From MB1-2 sp046566065 (lineage in GTDB: Bacteria; Actinomycetota; CADDZG01; WHSQ01), in NCBI GenBank assembly GCA_046566065.1, contig JBKHXK010000001.1, positions 1 to 64,000 of the forward strand: a stretch of DNA of 64,000 nt, in the 5' to 3' direction. This document shows positions 49,144 through 58,166 of this stretch, one piece after another; position 1 is the first letter of the stretch, and every line of letters begins with the position of its first letter. A model generated the notes under the pieces. It did no database searches. It was not told where the DNA came from and saw nothing but the letters and a program-made list of their open reading frames with translations. The position numbers were made by a program, and so were the translations under genes.

Positions 49144-50277
49144 CTACAGCCAGGCGCTCAGGCGCTCCGTTACGAAGGCCTGTTTCTCTTCGAAGGTCTT
49201 GGCATCCGGCTCGTTGAGGCTCACGTCCGGCCGGGGAGCGGCGAAGAAGTCTCCCTCGACCTTGGCAGCCTTGCCCTCCGCGAACTCCAAGAAGCAGTAG
49301 CCGTGACCGTCGAACGTCGGCGGCTCTCCGCCGTTGATGTCGGCCGCGATGCGCCCCGCAACCACCCGGCCCTGGGCTTCGGCGAACACCCCCGCCTTGG
49401 GGATCTCGCCGACCGCGTTCGGGATCGCGGCGCAGTCGCCGATCGCGTAGACGCGCTCCACCTCGGTCATCAGGGTCGCGGTGTCCGGGCGGAGCCATCC
49501 TCCCGCGGCCTCCTGCAGCACCGGGGGCGGCACGTGCTGAGGGACCCCGAAGAGCAGATCGAACCCCAAGGAACCGTCCGACCAACGGAGCTCGCGGGCG
49601 TTCGGATCGACCACGGGATCTTTCAGCTCCGCGTGGAGTGTGATGCCTCTGTCTTTCAGGGTAGCGGCGACGCGCTCGCTCGCTTCGGGCCCGGCGACCG
49701 GCAGTGGAGACGGCTGGACGGTCGCCACGTGGAGCTCCGTTGCGTCTCGCAGACCACGCTCGCGCAGGGCCTGGTCGATCAGGAACGCCGCCTCGAAGGG
49801 GGCCGGAGGACATTTGTAGGGCACGCCCAGGATCGCGATCGCGATACGGCCTCCCTCGAACGCGTCCAGCGCCTCGCGCATGGCCGGCACCGAGAAGGGG
49901 TCGTAGAGGTTGAAGGCCGGAGGCTCCAACATGCCGGTATGCGTCGGGTTGAACGCGGCCCCCAGCGCGACGACCATGTGGTCGCCGCGTACCTCTCCGG
50001 CGCTCGTGGTCGCCGTGCGCGCGCTCAGGTCGATCGACTGGATCTCGGCCTGCAGAAGATCGATGCCCTTCGAGCGAAGACCGGCCAACGGCGCGCTCGA
50101 ATCTTCGAGCGAGCGAAGACCGACGATGTCCCACAGCTTCGCCGCGCCGACGAAGAACCGGTCGCGCGCGTCCACCACGGTTATGCGGTGCTCCGCGCCC
50201 AACGTGGAGCGCAAGCGATTGGCGACCTCGAGGCCGCCGAAACCGGCACCCAGGATCAAGATGTTGGCCATGGTCAA
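49144..50277 (-). CDS. SQR/NDH-2-like FAD-dependent pyridine nucleotide-disulfide oxidoreductase
   Basis: A 377-residue flavoprotein. The FAD motif is NILILGAGFGGLEVANRL, the second FAD contact is VYAIGDCAAIPN, and the NAD-like domain opens RIAIAILGVPYKCPPAPFEAA. The cysteine in YKCPP matches one of the active-site cysteines of sulfide:quinone oxidoreductases. The others are not obvious, so a type II NADH dehydrogenase-like or unspecific role remains possible. Confidence 0.8.
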   Translation of the reverse strand: MTMANILILGAGFGGLEVANRLRSTLGAEHRITVVDARDRFFVGAAKLWDIVGLRSLEDSSAPLAGLRSKGIDLLQAEIQSIDLSARTATTSAGEVRGDHMVVALGAAFNPTHTGMLEPPAFNLYDPFSVPAMREALDAFEGGRIAIAILGVPYKCPPAPFEAAFLIDQALRERGLRDATELHVATVQPSPLPVAGPEASERVAATLKDRGITLHAELKDPVVDPNARELRWSDGSLGFDLLFGVPQHVPPPVLQEAAGGWLRPDTATLMTEVERVYAIGDCAAIPNAVGEIPKAGVFAEAQGRVVAGRIAADINGGEPPTFDGHGYCFLEFAEGKAAKVEGDFFAAPRPDVSLNEPDAKTFEEKQAFVTERLSAWL

Positions 50278-50313
50278 CAGTCTCCCATCTGACGATGAAG
50301 TGGAACGAAGAAC

Positions 50314-52482
50314 CTAGTCATCCTTCTTGCCCTTTCCGTTACCGGCGCCGTTGTCGCCGTCGTTCCCCTTGCCGCCGTCGCCCTCGTCCTTGTCCGGCCT
50401 CTCTTTATTCTCGGGCTTCGGCGGCGGAGGCGGGTTGATCACGATGCCGGGGATGATCGCGGGCGTCGGGAAGTATCCGACCGGCTGGCCCTCGAGTGCG
50501 GCGCTCATGAAGGTTCCCCAGATCTCGGCCGGGAACGAACCACCGGTGACGTCGATCCCATGCACCGGACGGCATCTTTCGGGGATCCCGCAGTGCTGCA
50601 TCAGGAGCGAGACATCATCCGACGTCCCCGGCTTCTCGTCCGGGCCCTCGCTCACCGGATAACCCATCCACACGACGGTCGCAAGCTCGGGCGTGTAGCC
50701 GGCGAACCAAGCATCGCGGTTGTCTTGAGTGGTTCCGGTCTTGCCCGCGACCGGCCTGCCGATCGCCGCGGAGGTCCCCGTCCCGGAAGCGACCACGCGC
50801 TGGAGCGATTGCGTCAGCACGTCCACCGGGTTCTCGTCGATCACCTGCCGGCCCGACGTATCGACGGTCTTCTTGCACTTGGTGTCCTCCGGCGGCATGT
50901 ATCCGAGCAGGCAGCGTCCGCCGGGCCCGGTCACGTACGTGACGGGAGTCACCTTGGGGAGGCGGCCGCGAGCGCTCAATCCGGCGTAGGCGCGGGCCAT
51001 CTCGAGAACGGACACGTCCAGGGTCCCGAGCGAGAGCGAGCAGTGAGCCGGGATCTCCCCGTCGCTCAGGTCGCCGGTGAAGCCGAAGCGCTTCACGAGC
51101 TCGGCGACATCGGCCGGCCCGATCTCGCTGATCAGCTCCGCGTAAGCGGTGTTCACCGAATCCTCGGTGGCCTGGTTGAGATCGAGCATCCCGTAGGAGT
51201 AGCCCCCGTAGTTCTCCGGCTGCCAGATGCCCTCGGGTCCCGCGCAAGCCGGGTCTTCGATCGTCTTGGGGCTCTCCCCCGAGAAGCGCGAGCTCGGCGA
51301 GATGCCCTCCTCGTAGGCGCGCAACAGAGTGAAGGGCTTGAAGGCGGAGCCGGCCTGACGCTTGCCGTCCGTGGCGAAGTTGAAGCCGCGCGCTTTACGC
51401 ACGTTGTCGAAGTGACGACCGCCGACCATCGCTCGCACCTGCCCGTCGGGAGTGATCGAGACGAGAGCCGCCTCCGGATCCTTCCGCTCGGTCAGCGTCT
51501 CTGCTATCGAGGCCTCCGCCTCGCGCTGCATCTCCATGTCGATAGTGGTGTGGATCTCCAACCCACACCGGAACAGGCACTCTCCGAAATGGGGGTAGAG
51601 GAAGTCCTTGCGCAACCACTCCATGAAATAGGCGGCCGGTTGGCGCAGGGAGCGCAAGGGGGAAGAGGTCTTGAAGCGCAACTTCGCCTTGTTCGCGCGT
51701 TCCTCTTGTTCGGCCGTGATGTACCCCTCCTGCTGCATCGCGTCCAGCACGTGAGCCCGCCGCTTCTCTCCGGCTTCCCGTTGCTGATATGCCTGAGGCG
51801 CGGGTATCAGGCCCGCTAGGTATGCCGCCTCGTGCAGTTTCAGGTCGCGCGCGGGCTTGGCGAAGTAGACGCCGGCGGCCGCTTGGATCCCGTAAGCACC
51901 TCGACCGAAGTACACGGTGTTCAGGTAGAAGTCGAGGATCTCTTCCTTCGAGTAACGACGTTCGAGCTTGATCGCGAGGATCGCTTCCTTGGCCTTGCGC
52001 TCGACCGTTCGACTCGGGTCCTCGAGCACGGCGTTCTTGATGTACTGCTGCGTGATCGTGGAGCCGCCCTGCTCAACCCGACCGCTGGTCACGTTCGCCC
52101 AGGCTGCACGGATCATGCCTGTGGGCGAGATGCCCTGGTGCTCGAAGAAGTCCCGATCCTCTGCCGCGATGACCGCGTTGCGGATGTGGTCAGGCAGCTT
52201 CCTCGTGTCGATGATGAAACGGGTGACCTCGTCCCTGTAGGTCGCGATCAACCGCCCATGGCGGTCGTAGACCTTGGAGGTGGAGGGCAGTCGAACCTCC
52301 GGCGGGAGAGGCACCTTCGCCAGGCTGTATTCGACCGCGAAGTCGGCCGCCACGAAGGCGACGAAGATCGCCGCTGCGATGTTCGCCCACCACAGGGGTC
52401 CCCAGCGGCGCAGCGCATGGCGCAGCTTCGCCCTGTCGAGCGATATCGGGTGCTTGTCTCGTTCGGGGGTGTCGTCCATCAT
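50314..52482 (-). CDS. Class A penicillin-binding protein (transglycosylase/transpeptidase)
   Basis: A 722-residue bifunctional cell-wall synthase. I start it at ATG 52482. A membrane helix at ~35-55 anchors it. The GT51 domain has EDRDFFEHQGISPTG and the GGSTITQQYIKN motif. The transpeptidase has SxxK in GSAFKPFTLL, a SVN-like EDSVNTAYAE and KTGTT. The C-terminus is Pro-, Asp-, Gly- and Lys-rich low complexity (about 45 residues). It polymerises and cross-links peptidoglycan outside the membrane. Confidence 0.92.
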   Translation of the reverse strand: MMDDTPERDKHPISLDRAKLRHALRRWGPLWWANIAAAIFVAFVAADFAVEYSLAKVPLPPEVRLPSTSKVYDRHGRLIATYRDEVTRFIIDTRKLPDHIRNAVIAAEDRDFFEHQGISPTGMIRAAWANVTSGRVEQGGSTITQQYIKNAVLEDPSRTVERKAKEAILAIKLERRYSKEEILDFYLNTVYFGRGAYGIQAAAGVYFAKPARDLKLHEAAYLAGLIPAPQAYQQREAGEKRRAHVLDAMQQEGYITAEQEERANKAKLRFKTSSPLRSLRQPAAYFMEWLRKDFLYPHFGECLFRCGLEIHTTIDMEMQREAEASIAETLTERKDPEAALVSITPDGQVRAMVGGRHFDNVRKARGFNFATDGKRQAGSAFKPFTLLRAYEEGISPSSRFSGESPKTIEDPACAGPEGIWQPENYGGYSYGMLDLNQATEDSVNTAYAELISEIGPADVAELVKRFGFTGDLSDGEIPAHCSLSLGTLDVSVLEMARAYAGLSARGRLPKVTPVTYVTGPGGRCLLGYMPPEDTKCKKTVDTSGRQVIDENPVDVLTQSLQRVVASGTGTSAAIGRPVAGKTGTTQDNRDAWFAGYTPELATVVWMGYPVSEGPDEKPGTSDDVSLLMQHCGIPERCRPVHGIDVTGGSFPAEIWGTFMSAALEGQPVGYFPTPAIIPGIVINPPPPPKPENKERPDKDEGDGGKGNDGDNGAGNGKGKKDD

Positions 52483-52584
52483 CTGTCCAGGGATCGGGGG
52501 CGCCCACCGGGGCCCGGCCAAGCGTTATGGATACCCCACCGAGGGGGAAAGATGTCAGATCGTGCCCTTTGACCGGCCTACCTC

Positions 52585-53286
52585 ATGAGTATCGAGACCC
52601 TGCTGACGCTCGGGTTGACCGTCGCCCTCCTGATCGCCGCCTTCCTGTTGCGCCTGGTGATCCTGGGTCTCTTGAGGCTGGGGTTACGCCTCGCAGGGCG
52701 GGACACGTCCTGGACGAGACCACCGGTTTCGGACCGCACCGCCTCCCGTGAAGCCGGCGCGCAGCGCCTGCGGCGGATCCGGCAGAGGCGGCCGTTCTGG
52801 ACGCCCGAGAGGGTCCCGGCCCTACGGAGCAGGCTCGCCGGCGCGAAGACCAAGGCCGGCCCCGCGGTCGAACGAGCCGGAGTCGCTCTCGGCGCGGCTG
52901 GAGCCACTCTCCTCGCTATGGCGGCCACCGCGTGGCGGGCCATGACGCGCGGGGCGGACTCGCTCGAGCGATGGGCTGACCGGACGAGCGAACGCCTGGA
53001 GCCGGCGGTGCACGACTTCACGTCCGCCGCGCGTCGATCGACCGCGGACATGCGGAAGTGGGCGGTGATGGGTATCGCAACGATCCAGCACGTGCTGCTG
53101 CTCCTGATCGGTTGGGTCCGTGACGCGTGGGCCGCTGCGAGGTCGAGCGACGAAGATCAGCAGCGCGCTAGCTCGGCGCCGACGAGTCCGGGGCCGACGA
53201 AGGTCATCGACCTCGATGCCGAGCTAGGCGACGACGATCCGCTGGAGTCAACCTCTCCTTCAACGAAGAGCCACATCGGCGTCTAA
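52585..53286 (+). CDS. Membrane protein of unknown function
   Basis: A 233-residue protein with an N-terminal membrane helix (LLTLGLTVALLIAAFLLRLVIL), a basic Arg-rich stretch (LRRIRQRRPFWTPERVPALRSR, in part), an Ala-rich helical region (ALGAAGATLLAMAATAW), a second hydrophobic segment (TIQHVLLLLIGWVRDAW) and an acidic tail. No family recognised. Divergent from the PBP gene by about 100 bases, so a cell-envelope role is possible. The 54-bp palindromic element follows 7 bases after the stop. Confidence 0.65.
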   Translation: MSIETLLTLGLTVALLIAAFLLRLVILGLLRLGLRLAGRDTSWTRPPVSDRTASREAGAQRLRRIRQRRPFWTPERVPALRSRLAGAKTKAGPAVERAGVALGAAGATLLAMAATAWRAMTRGADSLERWADRTSERLEPAVHDFTSAARRSTADMRKWAVMGIATIQHVLLLLIGWVRDAWAAARSSDEDQQRASSAPTSPGPTKVIDLDAELGDDDPLESTSPSTKSHIGV

Positions 53287-53293
53287 CGCGCCA

Positions 53294-53347
53294 CCGTTCT
53301 GGGTTAACTGGAGCACGTTCCAGCGTGCTTTTCCAACGTCAGAACGG
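53294..53347 (+). repeat. 54-bp palindromic intergenic element, copy B
   Basis: Reads CCGTTCTGGGTTAACTGGAG at its start and ends CAACGTCAGAACGG. It matches copy A (19923-19976, opposite strand) at 50 of 54 positions; the differences are at element positions 9, 26, 28 and 29, three of them in the central loop. It lies directly 3' of the membrane-protein gene. Confidence 0.85.
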
Positions 53348-53419
53348 GGGCCGCTTGCGCGCCTGCTCGTCTGTCGCGACGAAAGTGTTTGTGTCACACC
53401 CTCTCGTCAGAATGGGGGC

Positions 53420-54556
53420 ATGGCAAGCGGCATCGCGGCAGCGATCGAAGAGTTAGAGAAAGGCAACGCCGACCTCCAGCCGGAGCTGCTGAGCGCAGAG
53501 CGTGCGCGCGAGTTGATGGCCGCATATTCGAGGGCCGAGAAGCTGGTGGCGTTCGGGATCGCCGCGCTGTCGCGCAGGTTGAGCGAAGCCGAGGTCGCCC
53601 GCTTCACCGGGTCCTCTCTGGTCAAGGCGAGAAGCGTCGTGGCGACGGGCGCGGCGATGGCGTCGTCGCAGGAACTGAGCGCGGCTCTGCAACATGGCGA
53701 GGTCTCTCTCGACCAGGCAGTCGAGATCGCCTCGGCCGAGCAGTCATCACCGGGCGCGGCCCGGGGGTTGGTCGCGGTCGCGCAGGAGCATCCCTTCCAC
53801 GTGCTCCGAGACAAGGCGCGCAAGGCGAAGCTCGAGGCCGAGCAGCATCGCGACCTGGGTGCCCGCCAACATGCCGCCCGCAGAGCTCGCACCTACACCG
53901 GAGAGCTGGGCATGGTGCACATCCACCTCGAGCTCGAGCCGCACGTCGGGACCCCGCTGGTGGCGCGGGCGGAGGCCGAGGCGCAGAGGCTGAGCTGGGA
54001 GGCCAAGAGAGCGGATAAGTCACCCCACCGGCAAGAGCCCTTCGAGTGCCACCTGGCCGATGCCTACGCCAAGTTGCTATCGGGCGCCGGCAGCGGCCGG
54101 GCCAAGCGACCGGAGCTTGTCGTGTTGGTCAGCCACGAGGTCGCCAAGAGGGGCTGGAGAGACGTGCGCGACGGCGAAGTCTGCAAGATCCCGGGCGTAG
54201 GTCCCGTGGCTCCCGAAACCGCTCGTGAGATAGCTGAAGATGCCTTCCTGAGTGGTGTGCTCTACGACGGGAAGGACCTTCGCCAGCTTCGACGCTGGAC
54301 CCGAAACATCCCACCCGAGGTGATGACCGCCCTGGAGCTCGGAGAACCGCCCGGATTCGATGGGGTCGTCTGTGTTGACTGCGGGAACCGATTCAGGACC
54401 GAGTTCGATCACGTCCATCCCAAAGCTGCCGGTGGCGCGACGTCGCATCCGAACCTCAAACCGCGCTGCTGGGATTGCCATCAGGCCAAGACGAAGCGGG
54501 ATCGGAAGGAAGGCCACCTCGGGTCGGTTACTGCGCGGGCCGGGCCGGGTCCTTGA
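53420..54556 (+). CDS. HNH endonuclease-domain protein (DUF222-like organisation)
   Basis: A 378-residue protein. Residues 1-200 are helical and resemble the DUF222/13E12 N-terminal region (LSRRLSEAEVARFTG, ELSAALQHGEVSLDQAVEIAS). The C-terminus is an HNH nuclease: CVDCGNRF, then the metal/catalytic stretch EFDHVHPKAAGG, PNLKPRCWDCHQAKTKRD with the second CxxC and His. The function of this large actinobacterial family is not settled. Unlike the left-edge relative, it has no LexA box upstream. No ribosome site at proper distance precedes the ATG, so it may be leaderless. Confidence 0.85.
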   Translation: MASGIAAAIEELEKGNADLQPELLSAERARELMAAYSRAEKLVAFGIAALSRRLSEAEVARFTGSSLVKARSVVATGAAMASSQELSAALQHGEVSLDQAVEIASAEQSSPGAARGLVAVAQEHPFHVLRDKARKAKLEAEQHRDLGARQHAARRARTYTGELGMVHIHLELEPHVGTPLVARAEAEAQRLSWEAKRADKSPHRQEPFECHLADAYAKLLSGAGSGRAKRPELVVLVSHEVAKRGWRDVRDGEVCKIPGVGPVAPETAREIAEDAFLSGVLYDGKDLRQLRRWTRNIPPEVMTALELGEPPGFDGVVCVDCGNRFRTEFDHVHPKAAGGATSHPNLKPRCWDCHQAKTKRDRKEGHLGSVTARAGPGP

Positions 54557-54566
54557 GCCGCGGGAG

Positions 54567-56372
54567 TTAGGAGAGAGAAGCGGCGGTGGCGGCGGCTTCC
54601 TCGGCGCGTTCTAGGTCGCGCGAGATGACCTCCAGGCCCCCCTGCCAGAAGGAGGGATCGGCGAGATCGCAGCCGACCATCGCGGCCAACTCCTCGGGAG
54701 AGCGGGAGCCGCCTGCCGAAAGCATGTCGAGGTAGCTGGGGACCAGGTCCTCGCCGCGCTCCTCGTAGAGGCGATAGATCGAGACCGCCAGCAGGAAGCC
54801 GAACGCGTACGCATACACATAGCCGGGGACGTGGATGAAGTGCGGGATGTAGGACCACCACGACCGATAGCCGCCTTCGACATCGACCGTGTCTCCCATC
54901 ATCTCGGTCTGGCTCTCTATCCAGAGATCGCCGAGGCGCTCGACCGAGAGCTCGCCCTCCGTGCGACGAGCGTTGTGCACCCTGGCCTCGAAGCCGTTCA
55001 TCGCGACCTGACGGAACACCGTGCCGATCGAGCCCTCGACCTTCTCGGCGAGCAACGCGAAGCGACCTTGAGGTGACTCCTCGAGCTCGAGCAAACGGTT
55101 GAAGACGATCGTCTCCCCGAAGACGGAAGCCGTCTCGGCGACGGTCAGCGGGGTCGTGTGGTGGAAAGGGCCCTGCGCGCTGCCCAGGTACTGGTGCACG
55201 CCATGGCCCAGCTCATGCGCCAGCGTCAGTACGTCACGTCGTTTGCTCGTGTAGTTCAGCAGCACGTAAGGGTGATGCGTGGAAACGGTCGGTGCGCAGA
55301 ACGCGCCGGTGACCTTGCCGGGTCGCGGAGGGACGTCGATCCAGGAACGGGCGAAGAACTCGTCAACGAGCTCACCCAGCTTCGGAGAGAACGACCTGTA
55401 GCAGTTGCGAACGATCTCCTTCGCATCCTCCCAGGCAACCTCGGCCTCGTCCTGGGTGACGGCTGCCGCTCGATCGTAGAAGGCGAGCCGGTCCAGCCCG
55501 AGAAGCTTCGCCTTCAAGGTGTACCAGCGGCGCGGAAGATCGAAGCGGCTGCGTACAGCGGTGACGAGGGCCTCCACCGAGGCATCGGAGGCCTCTTGCG
55601 AGAGGTTGAAGCTCTGCAACCAATGCTCGTAACGGCGCAAGCGGTCGTCGGTCGCCTTGTCGTGCAGCAGCATGTTGAAGATGTAAGCGCGGGTGCGGAT
55701 GTCTCTATCTAACGTCGCGGTCACCGCGGCGGCGGCCTTCGCACGCACCGAGCGATCGTGGGAGATGAGCAGGCTGAGGGCCTCCTCGAGACCCTTCTCT
55801 TCCCCATCTAGATCCACCGTCATCGCTGAGGTCAGCTCGCTGTGCAACCTGGTCCAGGCGGCCCTTCCGGTGACCGATTTCTCGGCGAGGATCTTCTCTT
55901 CCGGCTCGGAGAGCAGGTGCTCTCGGAAGCGACGCAGCACCTCGAGGTGATGGCGCGCTTGGTCGAGCCCCGGATCAGCGAGGAGCTGGTCGACCCGCTC
56001 GTCGGGCAGCTGTGCCCACTCGAGCTCGAAGAACAACAACCGGGTGCCGATCTCCGTGGCGCGTTCTTGCACCTCTTGTACGAGAGCGCCTCGCTCGGGA
56101 TTCGACGTGTCGGTCGAGAACCAGAGATGTGCGAAGGACCCGGCGCGGCCGGCCAGCTCTTGGACCTCGCCGTAGCCGGACATGAACGTGGCGAGAGCCG
56201 CCGCGTCGAACGAGCCGACCTTGCCCTTCTGTTCGGCCAGAGCATCTGCGCGCTTTGATGCTTCTTCCAGCAGGGCTCGCACGCCCTCGGCGCCGCGGCC
56301 GTCGACGAGCGAGTCGATGTCCCAAGCCAGATGATCGAGTTGGGCGACCTGGTCGATCTCGGTGTCTCTCAT
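54567..56372 (-). CDS. pepF: Oligoendopeptidase F family metallopeptidase (M3B)
   Basis: A 601-residue peptidase from ATG 56372; the open frame further upstream lacks family sequence. The zinc motif is LAHELGHGVHQYLG (HExxH) with the downstream Glu in AETASVFGETIVFNRLLE. The C-terminal YIPHFIHVPGYVYAYAFG is typical of PepF/M3B and holds the substrate-binding tyrosines. It degrades short peptides in the cytoplasm. Convergent with the HNH gene, 10 bases apart. Confidence 0.9.
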   Translation of the reverse strand: MRDTEIDQVAQLDHLAWDIDSLVDGRGAEGVRALLEEASKRADALAEQKGKVGSFDAAALATFMSGYGEVQELAGRAGSFAHLWFSTDTSNPERGALVQEVQERATEIGTRLLFFELEWAQLPDERVDQLLADPGLDQARHHLEVLRRFREHLLSEPEEKILAEKSVTGRAAWTRLHSELTSAMTVDLDGEEKGLEEALSLLISHDRSVRAKAAAAVTATLDRDIRTRAYIFNMLLHDKATDDRLRRYEHWLQSFNLSQEASDASVEALVTAVRSRFDLPRRWYTLKAKLLGLDRLAFYDRAAAVTQDEAEVAWEDAKEIVRNCYRSFSPKLGELVDEFFARSWIDVPPRPGKVTGAFCAPTVSTHHPYVLLNYTSKRRDVLTLAHELGHGVHQYLGSAQGPFHHTTPLTVAETASVFGETIVFNRLLELEESPQGRFALLAEKVEGSIGTVFRQVAMNGFEARVHNARRTEGELSVERLGDLWIESQTEMMGDTVDVEGGYRSWWSYIPHFIHVPGYVYAYAFGFLLAVSIYRLYEERGEDLVPSYLDMLSAGGSRSPEELAAMVGCDLADPSFWQGGLEVISRDLERAEEAAATAASLS

Positions 56373-56485
56373 GCGCACAAGATATTCGTCAGGAGCGCGG
56401 TTGCGTGCCGGTCCGAGCGTGCCTCGGGCAGCCGGCAGGGGCCGCGCCCGATCCCCGGGGCAGCGGGCTCTGACCGCGTAGCGCG

Positions 56486-57343
56486 CTATTCGGGGGCGAA
56501 AGGATTCTGTCCGCCTCGTCCGCGTTGGTTGCGGAGGAATCGCTCCACCTCTTCGGCGATGTTCTCCGCCGCGGGGATCGGCTCTTCGCCCACGATGCTC
56601 TCGAGGCGCTCGATGTAAGCGGTCGCCTCCGGGTTGCCGGACAGGATCTGCTCCAGAGCCTTGCGCTGAGCGCGGTCGTCCTCCTCCAGAGAGCCCGCGC
56701 CGATCGTGACCGAGAGATGGGTCTCGACCTTGCGAACGAGCGCGATGGCTCCGCTCGCATAGGGGGCCGCGTAGTGCGGAACCTGCGCCCAGAAGCCCAC
56801 GGCGGGGATCCCGTTGGAGGCCATCGTCCATTCGATGAGGCTCACGGCTGCCGCCGGAACCCGCAGCAGCCCCTGCGTGGGGGCCGCGTCGCGCAGCAGG
56901 TCCTCGCTCGAAGCGGTCGTCATGACGGGCGTGGGCGCGGTGTGCGGGATCGCGGAAGGGATCGCACCGAGGCTCACGTGCTCGACGACACCCATCTTGA
57001 TCGCGATATCCCGCACGTCGGAAGCGAAGCGGTTCCACCGGAAGTCTGGCTCCGGCCCCGTCAGGACGAAGAGATCTCGCTCGACCAGACGGCGGCGGAC
57101 CAGCGTCAGGCGCGGCATCTCGAAACTGGTCGGCCTGCCGTCGACGATGTCCAGCACGGGCCGATGACTGCGGAAATCGAACAACTCGTCCGCGAGGAAG
57201 GTCGCTACCGTCTCGCCTCCCTCCGCGATATGACGGGCAGCGGTCGATCCGGCTCCCCCCGCGTCGACCCAGTCCTCGAACGAGACGATCAGCGCGGGTG
57301 CCACCGAGTCCGTGGGCTCGGAGTTGTATTCGTAGGTCCTCAT
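56486..57343 (-). CDS. PAC2 family protein (proteasome assembly chaperone-like)
   Basis: A 285-residue protein from ATG 57343. PAC2 features: ALIVSFEDWVDAGGAGSTAARHI, LTGPEPDFRWNRFASDV, and AVGFWAQVPHYAAPYASGAIALVRKV. Actinobacterial PAC2 proteins are linked by homology to proteasome assembly chaperones, although the proteasome genes are not in this window. The C-terminal ~50 residues are charged and helical. Confidence 0.85.
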   Translation of the reverse strand: MRTYEYNSEPTDSVAPALIVSFEDWVDAGGAGSTAARHIAEGGETVATFLADELFDFRSHRPVLDIVDGRPTSFEMPRLTLVRRRLVERDLFVLTGPEPDFRWNRFASDVRDIAIKMGVVEHVSLGAIPSAIPHTAPTPVMTTASSEDLLRDAAPTQGLLRVPAAAVSLIEWTMASNGIPAVGFWAQVPHYAAPYASGAIALVRKVETHLSVTIGAGSLEEDDRAQRKALEQILSGNPEATAYIERLESIVGEEPIPAAENIAEEVERFLRNQRGRGGQNPFAPE

Positions 57344-57395
57344 TCCAGCCAGCCTAGTCACCCGGTTGCGCGGGCAACTACCAAGCCCTCGGCAG

Positions 57396-58166
57396 CTACA
57401 GGCGGCCCGCTTGGATGATCCGCTCGAGGAACCGCACCGCCCGGGGGTGCTGGGGCGACGTGAAGATCTGCTCGGGCGTCCCCTCTTCCACCACGCGGCC
57501 CCCATCCAGGAACGCGACCCGATCCGCTATGTCCCTCGCGAAACCCATCTCGTGCGTGGCGATCAGCATCGTCATCCCGCCTCGTGCCAGCTCCCGCACC
57601 AGCTCGAGCACCTCACCTACCAACTCTGGATCCAGAGCGCTCGTGATCTCATCCAGCAGCATCAAGCGGGGCTTGAGCGCCAGAGCTCGGACGATCGCGG
57701 TGCGCTGCTGCTGCCCTCCGGAAAGCCTGTCGGGATACTCGTCCTTCTTATCGGCGAGCCCGAACCTCTCGAGAAGCTCGATCGCGTTGCGCTCGGCCCC
57801 CTTGCGGTCGACACGAAGGACGCGTCTCGGCGCGAGCGTGATGTTCTCGAGCACGGTCATGTGCGGGAAGAGGTTGAACGACTGGAAGACGATCCCGATC
57901 CGTTGGCGGACCCGGTCCTGGTCGACACCCCGCTCGGTGATCTCTTCCCCGTCCAGGAAGATCCGGCCGTCGTCCACCGGCTCGATCAGGTTCACGCACT
58001 TGAGGAGTGTGGACTTGCCGGACCCCGACGCTCCGATCAGACACACGACCTCTTCGGGCCGAAGCTCGAGATCTATCCCCTCCAGCACCGGGGTGTCTTC
58101 GTAGGATTTCTTCACCCCCTCCACCCGGAGAGCGGGTGCCGGGCTGGCTCCGGCGTCGCGGCTCAT
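57396..58166 (-). CDS. Polar amino-acid ABC transporter ATP-binding protein (GlnQ-type)
   Basis: A 256-residue ABC ATPase. Walker A is GASGSGKSTLL, signature RLSGGQQQRTAIVRAL, Walker B LMLLDEITSALDPEL, switch His in IATHEMGFARDIADRV. These are features of the GlnQ/HisP group. Its start overlaps the permease stop by 4 bp. The DEI in place of the usual DEP is common in this group. Confidence 0.9.
   Translation of the reverse strand: MSRDAGASPAPALRVEGVKKSYEDTPVLEGIDLELRPEEVVCLIGASGSGKSTLLKCVNLIEPVDDGRIFLDGEEITERGVDQDRVRQRIGIVFQSFNLFPHMTVLENITLAPRRVLRVDRKGAERNAIELLERFGLADKKDEYPDRLSGGQQQRTAIVRALALKPRLMLLDEITSALDPELVGEVLELVRELARGGMTMLIATHEMGFARDIADRVAFLDGGRVVEEGTPEQIFTSPQHPRAVRFLERIIQAGRL

Noticed and set aside
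53376..53396. Possible degenerate LexA box (CGAAAGTGTTTG) upstream of the HNH gene at 53420
   Set aside because: Too many mismatches to TCGAAC-N4-GTTCGA; the half-sites are not complementary.
56373..56485. Possible tRNA or other RNA gene in the gap between pepF and the PAC2 gene
   Set aside because: No acceptor stem, T-loop or anticodon arm pattern could be found on either strand.
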